From JAYOEY01 sp038116945 (lineage in GTDB: Bacteria > Pseudomonadota > Alphaproteobacteria > MPNO01 > UBA2964): a stretch of 64,000 nucleotides of DNA. The position numbers and the translations under genes are program-made. The notes below the pieces were generated by a model. The model made no database searches. It was not told the origin of the DNA and saw nothing but the letters and a program-made list of their open reading frames with translations. The stretch's first letter is position 1. Every line of letters starts with the position of its first letter. The DNA is taken from NCBI GenBank assembly GCA_038116945.1, contig JAYOEY010000001.1:363145-427144 (forward strand), read 5' to 3'. Shown in pieces: positions 34,196 to 42,397 of the stretch.

Positions 34196-34223
34196 TGGTC
34201 ATCGCCGATTGGCGGCGTAGAAT
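34196..34223 (+). promoter_or_regulatory. Promoter-like motif before the cupin gene
   Basis: TTGGTC at 34195-34200 and TAGAAT at 34218-34223 are 17 bases apart (TGGTCA counted from 34196 gives 16). The upstream GGCGC and the TGGTCATC core match the elements at 30427 and 33459, so this is likely a third member of the set. Confidence 0.5.
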
Positions 34224-34256
34224 TTTCTAAACCCGGAAATCTGACAGGAGGCATTC

Positions 34257-34709
34257 ATGGCAACCGCGTATCCGACCGAAGGCAAGGAGCCTCGGAAATC
34301 CCAGTTTTTCGACTATCACCGGCCCGAAGGGTTCAGCACCGGCAAGGCGGTGGTAAATCTGGGGCGTTCCGACCATCTGCGCGGCTGTGTTCATGTGGTC
34401 AGAAAAGGGGCCGGCGACAACAATCTCCACATCCATACCGGCATGGACGGTTTCTATATCGTGCTGAAAGGCGAGGTAACGTTCTACGGGCCGGGCGACG
34501 AGGTGATCGGCGTTTTCGGCGAAAACCAGGGGCTCACCATGCCGTACGGCAACGCCTACTGGTTCGGCAATACCGGGGACGGAGACCTGGAGCTTCTTCA
34601 GGTGGTTGCCTGGGCGCCGGATATCGAGGACAAGCGGATTGATCTCGACCCGCCCAAGGGCGACGTCGCGCCGGAAAAAAGCGACAAGTTCGACGCGCGG
34701 GTGCGGTAG
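34257..34709 (+). CDS. Cupin domain protein
   Basis: A 150-residue single-domain cupin with a metal-binding motif in NNLHIHTGMDGFYIVLKGE (two His and a later Asp/Glu) and a second in GLTMPYGNAYWFGNTGDG. These folds serve as dioxygenases, isomerases or sensors; no subfamily is obvious. The start has an AGGAGG site. It is downstream of the second VOC gene, in its own predicted transcript with the shared motif, and convergent with the MaoC gene 10 bases on. A role in the same catabolic module is inferred only from location. Confidence 0.8.
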   Translation: MATAYPTEGKEPRKSQFFDYHRPEGFSTGKAVVNLGRSDHLRGCVHVVRKGAGDNNLHIHTGMDGFYIVLKGEVTFYGPGDEVIGVFGENQGLTMPYGNAYWFGNTGDGDLELLQVVAWAPDIEDKRIDLDPPKGDVAPEKSDKFDARVR

Positions 34710-34719
34710 TTCCCGGAAC

Positions 34720-35175
34720 CTATTTCGGGCGCGATGCCACGAAATGCAGCGTATGCATTTCAAGCACCTCGTCGCCGTCCTGGTTGGTGGTGACGAACCG
34801 GAGTTTGATCAGGTTGCGGCCCTTGTCGTCACGGGCGGGCGACGCCTCGAGCACCGTCGCCGTGACCCTGAGCGTATCGCCAGGTTTAACGGTCTTTTTC
34901 CAGCGCAGCCGGTCGACACCGGGCGATCCCATGGCGCAGGCGCTGAATACGTCTGATTCGATGAACAGCCCGAAGCTGATCGAACAGGTGTGGAAACCGG
35001 CCGCGACCAGGTCGCCGAACATATAGTCCTTCGCCGCAACCGGATCGGTGTGGTAGGGCAGGGGCGCGAACTCCTTGCCGAACCGGATGATGTCGTCGGC
35101 GGATATCGTTCGTTCATCGGTCTCGAACGCCGCGCCAACGGTAAAATCCTCGAAATAGAGATCGCTGTATTTCAT
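34720..35175 (-). CDS. MaoC-like dehydratase
   Basis: A 151-residue hot-dog-fold protein of the MaoC/R-hydratase type. The hydratase motif is FAPLPYHTDPVAAKDYMFG, with the His-Asp pair (H in YHTD) followed by GLVAAGFHTCS-like residues. Family members hydrate enoyl-CoA esters or dehydrate beta-hydroxy acids. Its ATG overlaps the cyclase stop by 4 bases, so it is translationally coupled to a signalling protein, an unusual pairing. The substrate is unknown. Confidence 0.85.
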   Translation of the reverse strand: MKYSDLYFEDFTVGAAFETDERTISADDIIRFGKEFAPLPYHTDPVAAKDYMFGDLVAAGFHTCSISFGLFIESDVFSACAMGSPGVDRLRWKKTVKPGDTLRVTATVLEASPARDDKGRNLIKLRFVTTNQDGDEVLEMHTLHFVASRPK

Positions 35176-36857
35176 GCCGGTATTTCCGCCGTCTGCTCGC
35201 TGAGTACTGGAAGATCCTGCGCATTGATAACGACATGCGCCGAAATTGTCTCGCTACGCCCCCTGACGTCCAGTTCATGACGCGGAAAGGCGCTGAGGTC
35301 CATACCGGCTTTCCGGGAGACCGTGTCTGACACGAGCAGCTGCGCCCGGTATTCCTTGGTGAGCGCTTCGAGGCGGCTTGCCGTGTTTACCGCGTCGCCG
35401 ACGGCGGTCAGCGACGTGGTGTCGCCGTAACCCATCTCGCCGATGATGGCGGGACCGAGATGGATACCGATTCCGATCCGGAACGGTTCGTCCAGTTCAG
35501 CTTCCAGGGACCTGTTCAACTCATCGAGCTGGCGGGACATCAGGCGGGCTGCCTCGAGCGCCTGGCGGGCGCCCTTTTGCGCATCGCCGTCGACACCGAA
35601 CAGCGCCATCACGCCGTCGCCGATGAATTTGTCGAGATACCCCCCGGCATCCTCGACCGCCTTGCCCATATTGGCGAAATAGCGGTTCAGGACAAACACC
35701 ACGTCATAGGGAAGCTTGCGCTCGGAAAAGCCCGTGAAATCCCTGAGGTCCGCGAACAGGATCGAAATTTCTCGCTCCTCGCCCATGTGATAGGCGGGAC
35801 GCGGCGCCGCGTCGCGCGGCGAGCTGTTCGGCGGCAGCAACGGGATGATGGTCACCGGCGCGCTCGGCTGCGTCTGGCAGGCCAGACGCACCATCGGCGG
35901 AGAACCGATCCGCTCCAGAACCCGGGTTTCCTCGGGACTCGGCTGCGGCAGGTCTTCCATGCCCTCGATTATGCGGACCCGGCAGGTCGAGCAGCGCCCG
36001 CGCCCGCCGCAGACCGATGCGTGGGGAATTCCGCTGCCGAGGCTCGCGTCGAGCAGACTCGTGCCGGGCGCGATGCGAACAATCCTGCCGTCCGGGTATG
36101 TGACGTCCAGAACTCCCCGTCCGCGGACGATCAGCGCCCGAAGGACGCGGGCGAAGAGTGCGGCGGCGACCGCGCCGCAGATCGCCCATCTCACGATCGG
36201 CGACAAGGATACGAGATATTTCCTCGTCTCCCTGTCCGGGTAGTTGATGATGTCCCGGACGGCGTCGCGCCAGAGCGGTTCCTGATACAGGTTGAGCACC
36301 TCGCGGCCGGCGGCGGTGTATCCTACCAGCGCCAGCACCGGAATGATGAGGGCGACCGCGAAAAGATACTGGCTTACGCCGTCGAACCAGGGCTTGAGCC
36401 TGAGCCAGTAATAGACCCCGATGCAGCCATGAACCCAGGCCGCGAACAGTCCGGCCGTCTGGTAATAGAAATACTGCGTGGCGAACTTGAAATGCGCCAG
36501 AAGCACGTATGCGTACAGGTCGTTGGTCCCGGCGATCTGATGCGCGCCGCGGGTACCGACCACATGTCCGACCAGAAGCATCGGGATGGCGATGCCCAGA
36601 CCAAGCTGAACCGCCTCTGCAAAAGTGTATCTGAGGCGATGACGTTCATAGATCGCCCAGAGCGCCAGCAGGAAATGGATGCTCAGCGCGCCGTACAGGG
36701 CCAGCGTGCCCACCGGATTACGCCAGATCGCCAGAAACCAGATCCGGCCGTCCTCCATCGCGTCGTAGGAGATCAGACCCAGCATGTGATTGAGCAGATG
36801 GCTCGTCACGTAGGCGAACAGGATCAGTCCTGTCGTCAGTCGGATACGGCGGATCAC
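35172..36857 (-). CDS. Membrane adenylate cyclase with [2Fe-2S] domain
   Basis: A 561-residue class III nucleotide cyclase with three parts. Residues 1-245 form about six helices with histidines at 20, 24, 61, 98, 106, 122 and 143, as in quinone-responsive diheme-b anchors of CyaC-type cyclases. Residues 248-335 are a plant-type ferredoxin domain with the C-x5-C-x2-C-x34-C ligands (C283, C289, C292, C327). Residues 360-540 are the cyclase: metal Asp in FADLRDFTG (D370) and GDGVMALFG (D414), Lys410 for adenine, and VNTASRLE. Redox control of cAMP is therefore inferred. The stop is coupled to the MaoC gene. Confidence 0.85.
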   Translation of the reverse strand: MIRRIRLTTGLILFAYVTSHLLNHMLGLISYDAMEDGRIWFLAIWRNPVGTLALYGALSIHFLLALWAIYERHRLRYTFAEAVQLGLGIAIPMLLVGHVVGTRGAHQIAGTNDLYAYVLLAHFKFATQYFYYQTAGLFAAWVHGCIGVYYWLRLKPWFDGVSQYLFAVALIIPVLALVGYTAAGREVLNLYQEPLWRDAVRDIINYPDRETRKYLVSLSPIVRWAICGAVAAALFARVLRALIVRGRGVLDVTYPDGRIVRIAPGTSLLDASLGSGIPHASVCGGRGRCSTCRVRIIEGMEDLPQPSPEETRVLERIGSPPMVRLACQTQPSAPVTIIPLLPPNSSPRDAAPRPAYHMGEEREISILFADLRDFTGFSERKLPYDVVFVLNRYFANMGKAVEDAGGYLDKFIGDGVMALFGVDGDAQKGARQALEAARLMSRQLDELNRSLEAELDEPFRIGIGIHLGPAIIGEMGYGDTTSLTAVGDAVNTASRLEALTKEYRAQLLVSDTVSRKAGMDLSAFPRHELDVRGRSETISAHVVINAQDLPVLSEQTAEIPA

Positions 36858-36895
36858 GGATCGGTTTCCTCCCGGTCCGGAGAGTAGGTCATCGC

Positions 36896-36941
36896 CGGAG
36901 CAAAATGCAATCGGGCCGGCGCCCCTTCAAGCGCCGGCCCG
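36896..36941 (-). terminator. Likely terminator after the TPR gene
   Basis: A perfect 11-base inverted repeat (CGGGCCGGCGC, 36912-36922, complement at 36931-36941) with an 8-base loop lies just past the TPR stop on the minus strand. The following minus-strand sequence is ATTGCATTTTG, a weak T-run, so the call is moderate. It also lies before the cyclase gene, insulating it from read-through. Confidence 0.6.
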
Positions 36942-36970
36942 GATTTGATTACAGAGACAGGGAAGGGCGG

Positions 36971-37444
36971 TCAGCTGCGCTTCTGCTTCGCCTGCCAGGC
37001 GTCCCATGCCTTCTTGAGCTCGGTATACTCCTCGCACGACGAGTTGCAGAGCTTCGCCAGCTTGTCGAGGTGCACCCGGGCTTTCTCCGGCATGTTCTTT
37101 TCGAGATACGCTTCGCCGATATATTCGTTTGCGCCCTTGTGATCGGGGTCGACGGCGAGCGCGCGGGTGTAATAGTTGAAGGCGAGGTCGTACTTGCCAA
37201 GCTTGCGGTAGCTGTAGCCCATGTAATTGAGGGCGTTGGCGTTGCGGCTGTCGGCTTCAAGCACTTCCTTGAGCTTGTCGACAGCTTCGTCGTAATTCTT
37301 GGACTTCACCGCGCGGACGGCGTCCTGATAGTTTTCCGCGGCCTTTTCGGCAGGATCGCTGTTTCCCATCGCCGCGGCCGGAACGGCATTGAGCAGAAGC
37401 GCCGCCAGGGCGATGGCGGTAAACGCGCCGGATATCGTATTCAT
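36971..37444 (-). CDS. Periplasmic TPR repeat protein
   Basis: A 157-residue exported protein with a signal peptide (MNTISGAFTAIALAALLLNA, cleavage after AAA near residue 22) and three to four TPR units. One is SRNANALNYMGYSYRKLGKY and another DHKGANEYIGEAYLEKNMPE. TPRs mediate protein-protein contact, so it may be a scaffold. The start at 37444 is preferred because AGGAG lies at good spacing; a second ATG 6 bases upstream is too close. It has its own terminator, and neighbours on both sides are unrelated. Confidence 0.85.
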   Translation of the reverse strand: MNTISGAFTAIALAALLLNAVPAAAMGNSDPAEKAAENYQDAVRAVKSKNYDEAVDKLKEVLEADSRNANALNYMGYSYRKLGKYDLAFNYYTRALAVDPDHKGANEYIGEAYLEKNMPEKARVHLDKLAKLCNSSCEEYTELKKAWDAWQAKQKRS

Positions 37445-37530
37445 GGGCATCTCCTGTAGGTGAACGCCACGTCGGAAAGCGCGGCCTTCCAGACTATCTA
37501 TGCATTCCGGTAAACGAATTCCAATTGAAA

Positions 37531-38040
37531 TTATTCCCCGACACGCGAACGTGTTTCGTCCAGCGCGCGTTCCTCGACACCGATCCGGTGCTTCAGCAGG
37601 GCGGCATTCGCGAGGGAAAAAACCAGCGCGACGGCCCAGGCGCCGAAGGCCATGGGCAGGAGCAGGATTTCCAGGGCGACGACGCAATAGTTCGGGTGTC
37701 GCAGATAGCGGTAAGGTCCGCTTCGCACCGGATCGGCGTCCGGCAGCACGATTACCCTGGTTGTCCAGCGCTCGCCCAGCGTGGCGATGATCCAGTATCG
37801 GGCAGGCTGCAGGACCAGAAACGGTCCCAGAAACCACCAGTTCGGCTGTGTATCCGGCGCAACGAGAAAGAACAGCGCCGCCAACCATGCGGCATGGAGC
37901 AGGACGATCAGGGGATAGTGGCCCGCGCCCCTTTCGTAGCCACCCTGCGCCAGCAGTTTTTTCGTATTCCGGCTGGAGACGACGAGTTCGGACAGCCGTT
38001 CGATGACCACCAGCGCGACGACCAGGTAAAAAACGCTCAT
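37531..38040 (-). CDS. Isoprenylcysteine carboxyl methyltransferase-like membrane protein
   Basis: A 169-residue ICMT-family membrane methyltransferase with four to five helices. The SAM/lipid-binding C-terminal motif is SGPYRYLRHPNY with RIGVEERALDETR near the end. It starts 4 bases after the stop of the type III polyketide synthase gene. In Bacillus and Streptomyces, the same pairing (BpsA-BpsB type) makes alkylpyrones or resorcinols and methylates them. That function is inferred here from gene order and family. Confidence 0.85.
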   Translation of the reverse strand: MSVFYLVVALVVIERLSELVVSSRNTKKLLAQGGYERGAGHYPLIVLLHAAWLAALFFLVAPDTQPNWWFLGPFLVLQPARYWIIATLGERWTTRVIVLPDADPVRSGPYRYLRHPNYCVVALEILLLPMAFGAWAVALVFSLANAALLKHRIGVEERALDETRSRVGE

Positions 38041-38044
38041 GCCG

Positions 38045-39103
38045 TCAGGCGATCATCGTCAGAAAGGCGGCGGTAAAGCCCGGCCCCAAGGAAGACAGGA
38101 AGTACCGGCCGGTCCGTCGCGCGGCGAGAACGCGTTCCAGAACGAACAGGACGGTCACCGCCGACATGTTGCCATATTCGCGAAGGATAGTGCGCGAGTC
38201 GGAGAGTGCGCCCCGATCGAGACCGAACGCGTCTTCCAGGGCGTCAAGAACCTTTGCGCCGCCGGGATGGCAGACGAAATGATCGACATCGGAGAAAGAG
38301 AGGCCGTTTCGTTGCATGAAGGCGGTCGCAACGTCGCGGAACTCGGTTCGCGTCAGCGCCGGAATGTCGCGCGAAAAAACCACCCCGAGACCGTCGTCCT
38401 CGACCTTCCAGCCCATGATATCGAGCGAATCCGGCCAGCTGTGCTCGCCCGCGAACTCGAAGGCGGCGCCGGTTTCGCCGCTGCGGATAACCGCCGCCGC
38501 CGCTCCGTCGCCGAACAGGGCGGTCGCAATCACGTTCGCCTTGGTGCTTTCGGCGCGACGGAAGGTAAGCCCGCAAAGCTCGACGGCAGCCAGCAGCACG
38601 GTTCTCCCCGGCGCGGCGCGGGCAAGGTCGGCGGCGCGCGCCATTCCGATGATTCCGCCGGCGCACCCCAGTCCGAAAACCGGAAGACGCTGGACATCCC
38701 GTCTCAACGCCATCCGCTCTATCAGAAGAGCGTCGAGGCTGGGCGTCGCGATCCCGGTGGTCGACACAGCCACCACCGTATCGATTTCGTCCCTGTCGAT
38801 GCCGGCCAGTTCCAGCGCCTTGATGCTGGCCTCCTCGATGAGGTCCAGCGCGTTTTCGATATAAAGGGCGTTCTTTTCCGCCCAGCCGTGCGGCCTTTCA
38901 TACCAGTCGGGGGGAACGCAGGAGTAGCGCATGTCGATGCCGGCGTTTTCGTAAACCGGCATGAGACGCTCGAGCGCGTCGGGACTTACCCCGGGAAGAT
39001 AGGCGGGCGCGCGCTGCAGAACTTCGTCCTGGGCATGTTTGAACCGGGGAACCGCTGTCGCCAGCCCCAGCAGCCGGGGAGGCGGGACCGAATTGCTTTC
39101 CAT
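38045..39103 (-). CDS. Type III polyketide synthase
   Basis: A 352-residue homodimeric thiolase-fold synthase of the chalcone/stilbene or alkylpyrone type. The catalytic Cys is in PVFGLGCAGGIIGM, the His in FVCHPGGAKVLDALE, and the Asn in REYGNMSAVTVLFVLE, so the Cys-His-Asn triad is complete. Plasmid-free bacterial homologues make alkylresorcinols or alkylpyrones from long acyl-CoA starters and malonyl-CoA, which act as membrane quinone-like lipids. Followed at 4 bases by an ICMT-like methyltransferase, likely a tailoring enzyme. The exact product is unknown. Confidence 0.9.
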   Translation of the reverse strand: MESNSVPPPRLLGLATAVPRFKHAQDEVLQRAPAYLPGVSPDALERLMPVYENAGIDMRYSCVPPDWYERPHGWAEKNALYIENALDLIEEASIKALELAGIDRDEIDTVVAVSTTGIATPSLDALLIERMALRRDVQRLPVFGLGCAGGIIGMARAADLARAAPGRTVLLAAVELCGLTFRRAESTKANVIATALFGDGAAAAVIRSGETGAAFEFAGEHSWPDSLDIMGWKVEDDGLGVVFSRDIPALTRTEFRDVATAFMQRNGLSFSDVDHFVCHPGGAKVLDALEDAFGLDRGALSDSRTILREYGNMSAVTVLFVLERVLAARRTGRYFLSSLGPGFTAAFLTMIA

Positions 39104-39225
39104 GATGCCAGTGTACAGATATATCTTGCGGGTTACAGGCGGTTCGGGCGTTCCATGAAAATGTCGAGGTCAGGGCCCGAAACCCGTCCTCCGGAAAATG
39201 CCGGAAGGCGTTCGACAGGCAGGAA

Positions 39226-39984
39226 ATGAACGACAAACCCAGCAGCGCAAATACCCAGCCGCCCGAAGAACCGGCCGTCCGAACAGGTGGACGCTTCGGC
39301 ATTCGCCGCCATCTGCGCGGATATTTCCTTGCCGGGGTCCTGATCACTGCGCCGATCGGACTGACGACCTATCTGGCGTGGCTGTTCATTCACTGGGTGG
39401 ACAACCAGGTCACGCCGCTTCTGCCGCCCGCCTACAATCCTGAAACCTATCTGCCGTTCGGCATTCCCGGCCTCGGCCTTCTGATCGTCTGCATAGGCCT
39501 TACCCTGATCGGCGCGCTTACAGCCGGTCTCCTCGGTCGCATGTGGACGAACCTGACCGAGAATATCCTCAACCGGATGCCGGTGATCCGCGGCATATAC
39601 AGCGCCATCAAACAGATATTCGAAACCGTCCTGTCGCAGAGTTCGCAGTCGTTCCGCGAAGTCGTTCTGTTCGAATATCCTCGTCGGGGCTCATGGGCGA
39701 TGGGGTTCATCACCGGACGTACGGAAGGCGAAATTCAGGACCTGACCGAGGACGATGTCGTCAACGTATTCCTGCCGACCACACCGAATCCGACCTCCGG
39801 CTATCTCCTGTTCATTCCGAAACGCGAACTGGTGGTCCTGTCGATGTCGGTGGAGGAGGGGATCAAGATGGTGGTTTCCGGCGGCATCGTCACGCCCCCC
39901 GACCGCAGGCCGGAATCGCAACGGGGCAGGAAACTGATTGCTTCAGCGAATGGAGATCAGAAGACGATCTCTCCGGAGAGCTGA
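39226..39984 (+). CDS. DUF502 membrane protein
   Basis: A 252-residue protein with an N-terminal helix (about 30-55), a second helix (about 75-105) and a soluble C-terminal domain. Family signatures: GYFLAGVLITAPIGLTTYL, MPVIRGIYSAIKQIFETV and VFLPTTPNPTSGYLLFIP. The function is unknown; this family is often near recG in Alphaproteobacteria, and recG is 6 kb downstream here. AGGAAA precedes the ATG. A disordered polar tail follows residue 215. Confidence 0.88.
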   Translation: MNDKPSSANTQPPEEPAVRTGGRFGIRRHLRGYFLAGVLITAPIGLTTYLAWLFIHWVDNQVTPLLPPAYNPETYLPFGIPGLGLLIVCIGLTLIGALTAGLLGRMWTNLTENILNRMPVIRGIYSAIKQIFETVLSQSSQSFREVVLFEYPRRGSWAMGFITGRTEGEIQDLTEDDVVNVFLPTTPNPTSGYLLFIPKRELVVLSMSVEEGIKMVVSGGIVTPPDRRPESQRGRKLIASANGDQKTISPES

Positions 39985-40061
39985 CGTCGCGACGGTTGTA
40001 TCTGTCAGGAGGCCGGGATAACGTCTTTAGACACACAAAAAAATTGATTTGTGGTGTCAAG

Positions 40062-40712
40062 ATGGCTTCAGGCCAGCCACACAGACCGATTTGGGGTGCC
40101 GTCGCGGCTGCACTTCTCGGCTTTCTTCTTTCGACTTCTGTCACTGCCGCAATAATCTTCGAGGACAATTTCGACAGCGAGGCGCCAGGGTTTGGAACGA
40201 TCCTGAATTACGGGACGTCCACCGGCGCCCTTGCGAACTGGGACGTGACAGCGGGCGATGTCGACCTGATCGCTTCGGGCGAATTCAATATAACCTGCGT
40301 CAGTGCCAAATGCCTTGACCTGGACGGAACATCCGGAAGCGCCGGCCGGATCGAGACCAAGGCGAATTTCACCCCCGGCACCTACACGCTGTCGTTTACC
40401 GCGTCGGGCAATCAGAGAGACCTGTTCAGAGGTCCCGACAGCATTACCGTTTCGTTCGGAAACCTTGTCGAGACATTCGAGTTCGAGGCGACAGATCCTT
40501 TTCAGACCTTTGTCAGGGTCGTTACGGTCGGCGCCGGCGGGACCGACAAGCTCGTTTTCGATCACGCCGGGTCGGGTGGCGGCAGCGATCAGCTTGGCGC
40601 GATCCTCGATAACGTTTTTATCACCGATACGATTGATATTTCGGAGCCTGGCGGGCTTTTCATTGCGGCGCTTGCGGTCTTTGGATTGCTGCGACGACGC
40701 TCCGCTGTCTGA
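40062..40712 (+). CDS. Exported protein with PEP-CTERM-like anchor
   Basis: A 216-residue secreted protein. The signal peptide covers the first 34 residues (WGAVAAALLGFLLSTSVTAA). A jelly-roll-like middle follows (FEDNFDSEAPGFGTILNY, GTYTLSFTASGNQRDLF), similar to carbohydrate-binding folds. The C-terminus is SEPGGLFIAALAVFGLLRRR, a PEP-CTERM-like sorting tail processed by exosortases in other bacteria. A weak upstream site and an ATG at 40062 set the start. It abuts the convergent cupin gene by one base. Confidence 0.75.
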   Translation: MASGQPHRPIWGAVAAALLGFLLSTSVTAAIIFEDNFDSEAPGFGTILNYGTSTGALANWDVTAGDVDLIASGEFNITCVSAKCLDLDGTSGSAGRIETKANFTPGTYTLSFTASGNQRDLFRGPDSITVSFGNLVETFEFEATDPFQTFVRVVTVGAGGTDKLVFDHAGSGGGSDQLGAILDNVFITDTIDISEPGGLFIAALAVFGLLRRRSAV

Positions 40713-41345
40713 TCAGTCGAGCCTGTACGGGATCAGGGTCGGTCCGTCATTAAGCCGCACCTCGCCGGTTTCCCGATTGAAATTTCGCTGTTTGAAGGTT
40801 CCGGCGCGCCGGGCGCGGACGATAAAGGACATCGAATCCGTCGGTCCGCCATGTTCCTGATGAATGCCTCCGGGCCGCACGGCGTCGACATCGCCCGGAC
40901 CGATCTTCGTGCAACCGGTCTCCCGTAACGTCGCAGGACCCTTGTTTCGGTCACCGCCGTCGGTTCTCTCATATCGGTGCATGGTTTCATGCCCGTCGAT
41001 CAGCCCGTAGAGCGTCCAGACATCGCCGTGATCGTGAATGCTGGTCACGGAATTGGCCTTGCGGACCGTCGCGTTGAACACGAAGCCATAGTCCGGATCT
41101 TCGTAGAACAACAGGTTCCGCACGCCGCCGGACGCGTCGGCAACGGTCAGCGGCCAGTTTTCGGAGCGGGTTTTCAGGTCCGGGTCCGCGAGCAGCTCCA
41201 GCATGGCTTCTCGGATCGAAGACCAGCGGCGGTCGATATCCGGCTCGCTTTCGTAGAGCGCGCGGATCGTCACGACAAACCGCGCAGCGGCGGGCAGGCG
41301 AGGGGCAACTGAAATGTCCACGGTCTGTGGGATTGTCTCCGCCAT
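40713..41345 (-). CDS. Cupin metal-dependent enzyme, cysteine dioxygenase-like
   Basis: A 210-residue double-stranded beta-helix protein of the cysteine dioxygenase-like superfamily. The iron-binding motif is SVTSIHDHGDVWTLYGLIDG (two His plus later Glu), with a second His in GGIHQEHGGPTD. Such enzymes oxidise thiols or similar small molecules. The start at 41345 has an AGGAGG site; an upstream ATG at 41363 has none. It lies alone between two PEP-CTERM protein genes, both on the other strand, with no clear relation to them. Confidence 0.8.
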   Translation of the reverse strand: MAETIPQTVDISVAPRLPAAARFVVTIRALYESEPDIDRRWSSIREAMLELLADPDLKTRSENWPLTVADASGGVRNLLFYEDPDYGFVFNATVRKANSVTSIHDHGDVWTLYGLIDGHETMHRYERTDGGDRNKGPATLRETGCTKIGPGDVDAVRPGGIHQEHGGPTDSMSFIVRARRAGTFKQRNFNRETGEVRLNDGPTLIPYRLD

Positions 41346-41572
41346 GGCTTTTCCTCCTGTCATTCCCGGCTTCCGAAATAATCGGCGAACGAGCCGACCC
41401 TGTCACGTCATAACAATCACGCATTTGTGTCGTGTTTTGACCCGGCCAAAGATTCCCGCACCACGGGATGCGCGTTAGGTTCGAACGACAGCAGAATCCG
41501 GACCGGTAATTCAGCCGTTTGTCGCCCTGCTCAAGTCCCTGTTTCGACAGGTTGTATCCAGTGGAGTGAAAC

Positions 41573-42397
41573 ATGCCATCGCAAAGGACATTATCGAAAT
41601 TTCTCGCAGGTGTTGCCGTATCCCTTTGTCTTGGGGCGGGCGGCAGCGCCGTTGCGACACCTGTCAATATCAATGTCTCGGGTGCATTCTCGGTCGCAAC
41701 CGGAACGCTGGCCGACCTGCTCGGGCGGGCATTTATCGGCGGCTTCAGTTACGACACGGCGGGTGCCACCACTAACGATGCCTTCGGATCGCCTGCCGAC
41801 GGCGGTACGGGACAGGAACTGGGAACCGAATTCACCGGGGGCTCGGCAACCCCTTCCATTCCGTCCCTCGGCGAAGGTTTTACCAGCCCTACGCTTGTTG
41901 CCGAACTGGAAAACAACGTCACGCGAACCGCCGGCGATCTGCTCAACCTGTTGCCCGACGGCACGTACGATTTCTTTTCGCTCAACGGATGGTCGCCGGA
42001 TTCAAGTTTCGTGCCCGGGGGAACGACGATCAATGAACAGGGCGCCGATACGGGCGTCAATTTCGGTCTGACCTTTATAGCCGCAGTCGATAGCGGGTTC
42101 GTGGGAACGCTCAGCGATCCATCCGCCGAAGTTCCTCCGGCAACATTCGCTTCCGCCTTCCCGACGGCGATCGACCTTTCCCAGGTCGATTTTGTCGTCG
42201 TAACGGTGGAGGAATACGTCAACCAGAGCCTCGTCGGGCTGGCCTACCAGTTCGGCACTATCGGCGAGGGCGGCACGTTCGAAAATTTCGAGATCGTTTC
42301 TGCCGAAGCCGTACCAGAACCGGGCGCCATCGTCCTGTTCGGACTTGGCCTGACGATCGTGTTGATTCGTTTCAACCGCCCGCGTCGCGCTATCTGA
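41573..42397 (+). CDS. PEP-CTERM sorting domain protein
   Basis: A 274-residue secreted protein with a 30-residue signal peptide (LSKFLAGVAVSLCLGAGGSA). A beta-rich, Gly/Thr/Asp-rich passenger lacks a recognised catalytic site. The end is a typical PEP-CTERM tail: AVPEPGAIVLFGLGLTIVLI then an arginine-rich end (RFNRPRRAI). GGAG precedes the ATG at good spacing. These tails need EpsH-type exosortase, not in this window. The last 8 bases overlap the cytochrome gene on the other strand. Confidence 0.88.
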   Translation: MPSQRTLSKFLAGVAVSLCLGAGGSAVATPVNINVSGAFSVATGTLADLLGRAFIGGFSYDTAGATTNDAFGSPADGGTGQELGTEFTGGSATPSIPSLGEGFTSPTLVAELENNVTRTAGDLLNLLPDGTYDFFSLNGWSPDSSFVPGGTTINEQGADTGVNFGLTFIAAVDSGFVGTLSDPSAEVPPATFASAFPTAIDLSQVDFVVVTVEEYVNQSLVGLAYQFGTIGEGGTFENFEIVSAEAVPEPGAIVLFGLGLTIVLIRFNRPRRAI

